Source: JADGHX01 sp035760965 (GTDB taxonomy: Bacteria; Pseudomonadota; Gammaproteobacteria; Steroidobacterales; Steroidobacteraceae). From it: a stretch of 15,458 bases of DNA. Location of the stretch: the NCBI GenBank assembly GCA_035760965.1, contig DASTRY010000070.1:1-15458 (forward strand), read 5' to 3'. Each line of letters starts with the position of its first letter. Positions within the stretch are counted from its first letter, which is position 1. A program made the translations under genes and the position numbers. Positions 15,316-15,458 of the stretch are shown here, piece by piece. The notes beneath the pieces were generated by a model, which was given only the letters and a program-made list of their open reading frames with translations, was not told where the DNA came from and searched no databases.

Positions 15316-15351
15316 CCCGAGCCAGTTGGCGCAAGCCACCGAGCTCCGTTC
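15316..15351. terminator. Short convergent spacer with weak hairpin, possible bidirectional terminator
   Basis: Between the convergent stops of lpxC and the minus-strand gene lies TGGC-GCAA-GCCA (15327-15338), a four-pair stem with a GNRA-type tetraloop, flanked by GAGC (15319-15322) and GCTC (15342-15345) that can extend it across an internal loop. No T-run follows on either strand, so termination is only a possibility. Confidence 0.2.
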
Positions 15352-15458
15352 CTATTCGTCAGCTTTCGCAGCCTCAACGCGCCGCCCGACGCGGACTTTC
15401 ACTTTTGTGACCTTGGTCTCAGCGCAGCTATTTAACACTTCCAGCAGCTGCGCCTGCG
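15352..15458 (-). CDS. C-terminal fragment of a probable DUF721/DciA-family protein
   Basis: A minus-strand frame enters from the right window edge and stops at TAG (complement of 15352-15354). The visible 34 residues begin QAQLLEVLNSCAETKVTKVK and continue VRVGRRVEAAKADE. The pattern of a helix with leucines followed by a short strand rich in Val (KVKVRVG) resembles the end of DUF721 proteins, which include the DciA loader of the replicative helicase DnaB. Genes of this family often lie beside lpxC, on the opposite strand, in gammaproteobacteria such as Pseudomonas. The other two minus-strand frames stop within 30 bases. With so little sequence, the family call is an inference from pattern and neighbourhood, so no gene symbol is given. 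Confidence 0.55.
   Translation of the reverse strand, partial: QAQLLEVLNSCAETKVTKVKVRVGRRVEAAKADE

Noticed and set aside
1..15458. Frequent GATC and CGATCG sites that might suggest a methylation or HIP-like signal
   Set aside because: They occur mostly inside codon pairs favoured in this G+C-rich coding sequence (GCG ATC, CGA TCG) and show no clustering; a count against a codon-shuffled model would be needed.
1..15458. Search for a mobile element, CRISPR array, tRNA, phage or defence genes
   Set aside because: No spaced repeats, transposase motifs or RNA gene folds were seen; the window is filled by conserved dcw genes with tight spacing.

Overview
The window is one stretch of the division and cell wall (dcw) cluster of a Gram-negative, high-G+C proteobacterium, most likely a gammaproteobacterium. 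The evidence is lpxC (lipid A synthesis, so an outer membrane), MurE with the meso-diaminopimelate motif DNPR, MraY and LpxC colinear with the E. coli proteins (361 vs 360 and 305 vs 305 residues), and an FtsZ tail LLDIPAFLRRQAD almost identical to the E. coli tail. Base composition is roughly two thirds G+C by eye, with strong GC3 bias. This fills the other frames with long meaningless open frames. Unlike E. coli, a short type II-like murB sits between murC and ddl. The exact order is not resolved; an uncultured Steroidobacter/Nevskia-like lineage is only a guess.

Layout, all on the + strand except the last gene: murE (5' end cut by the window edge), murF, mraY, murD, ftsW, murG, murC, murB, ddl, ftsQ, ftsA, an 80-base leader, ftsZ, a 241-base structured intergenic region, and lpxC. 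A convergent minus-strand gene fragment at the right edge is probably the C-terminus of a DUF721/DciA protein.

The genes work as one pathway. MurB completes UDP-MurNAc, and MurC, MurD, MurE and MurF add L-Ala, D-Glu, meso-DAP and D-Ala-D-Ala (made by Ddl). MraY and MurG build lipid I and lipid II at the inner membrane. FtsW polymerises septal glycan, FtsQ links the divisome across the periplasm, and FtsA tethers FtsZ to the membrane. LpxC commits precursor to lipid A.

Translation looks tightly coupled: most junctions from murE to ftsA overlap by ATGA, GTGA or a few bases. Coupling is broken only before ftsZ and lpxC, which have their own leaders, and around a possible 22-codon ORF between ftsW and murG.

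I found no mobile element, CRISPR array, tRNA, rRNA or undescribed multi-gene system. The points worth a second look are small: a Gly/Ser-rich insertion in MurE, an SYGRSS variant of a conserved FtsW motif, the ftsW-murG micro-ORF, and the structured ftsZ-lpxC spacer.
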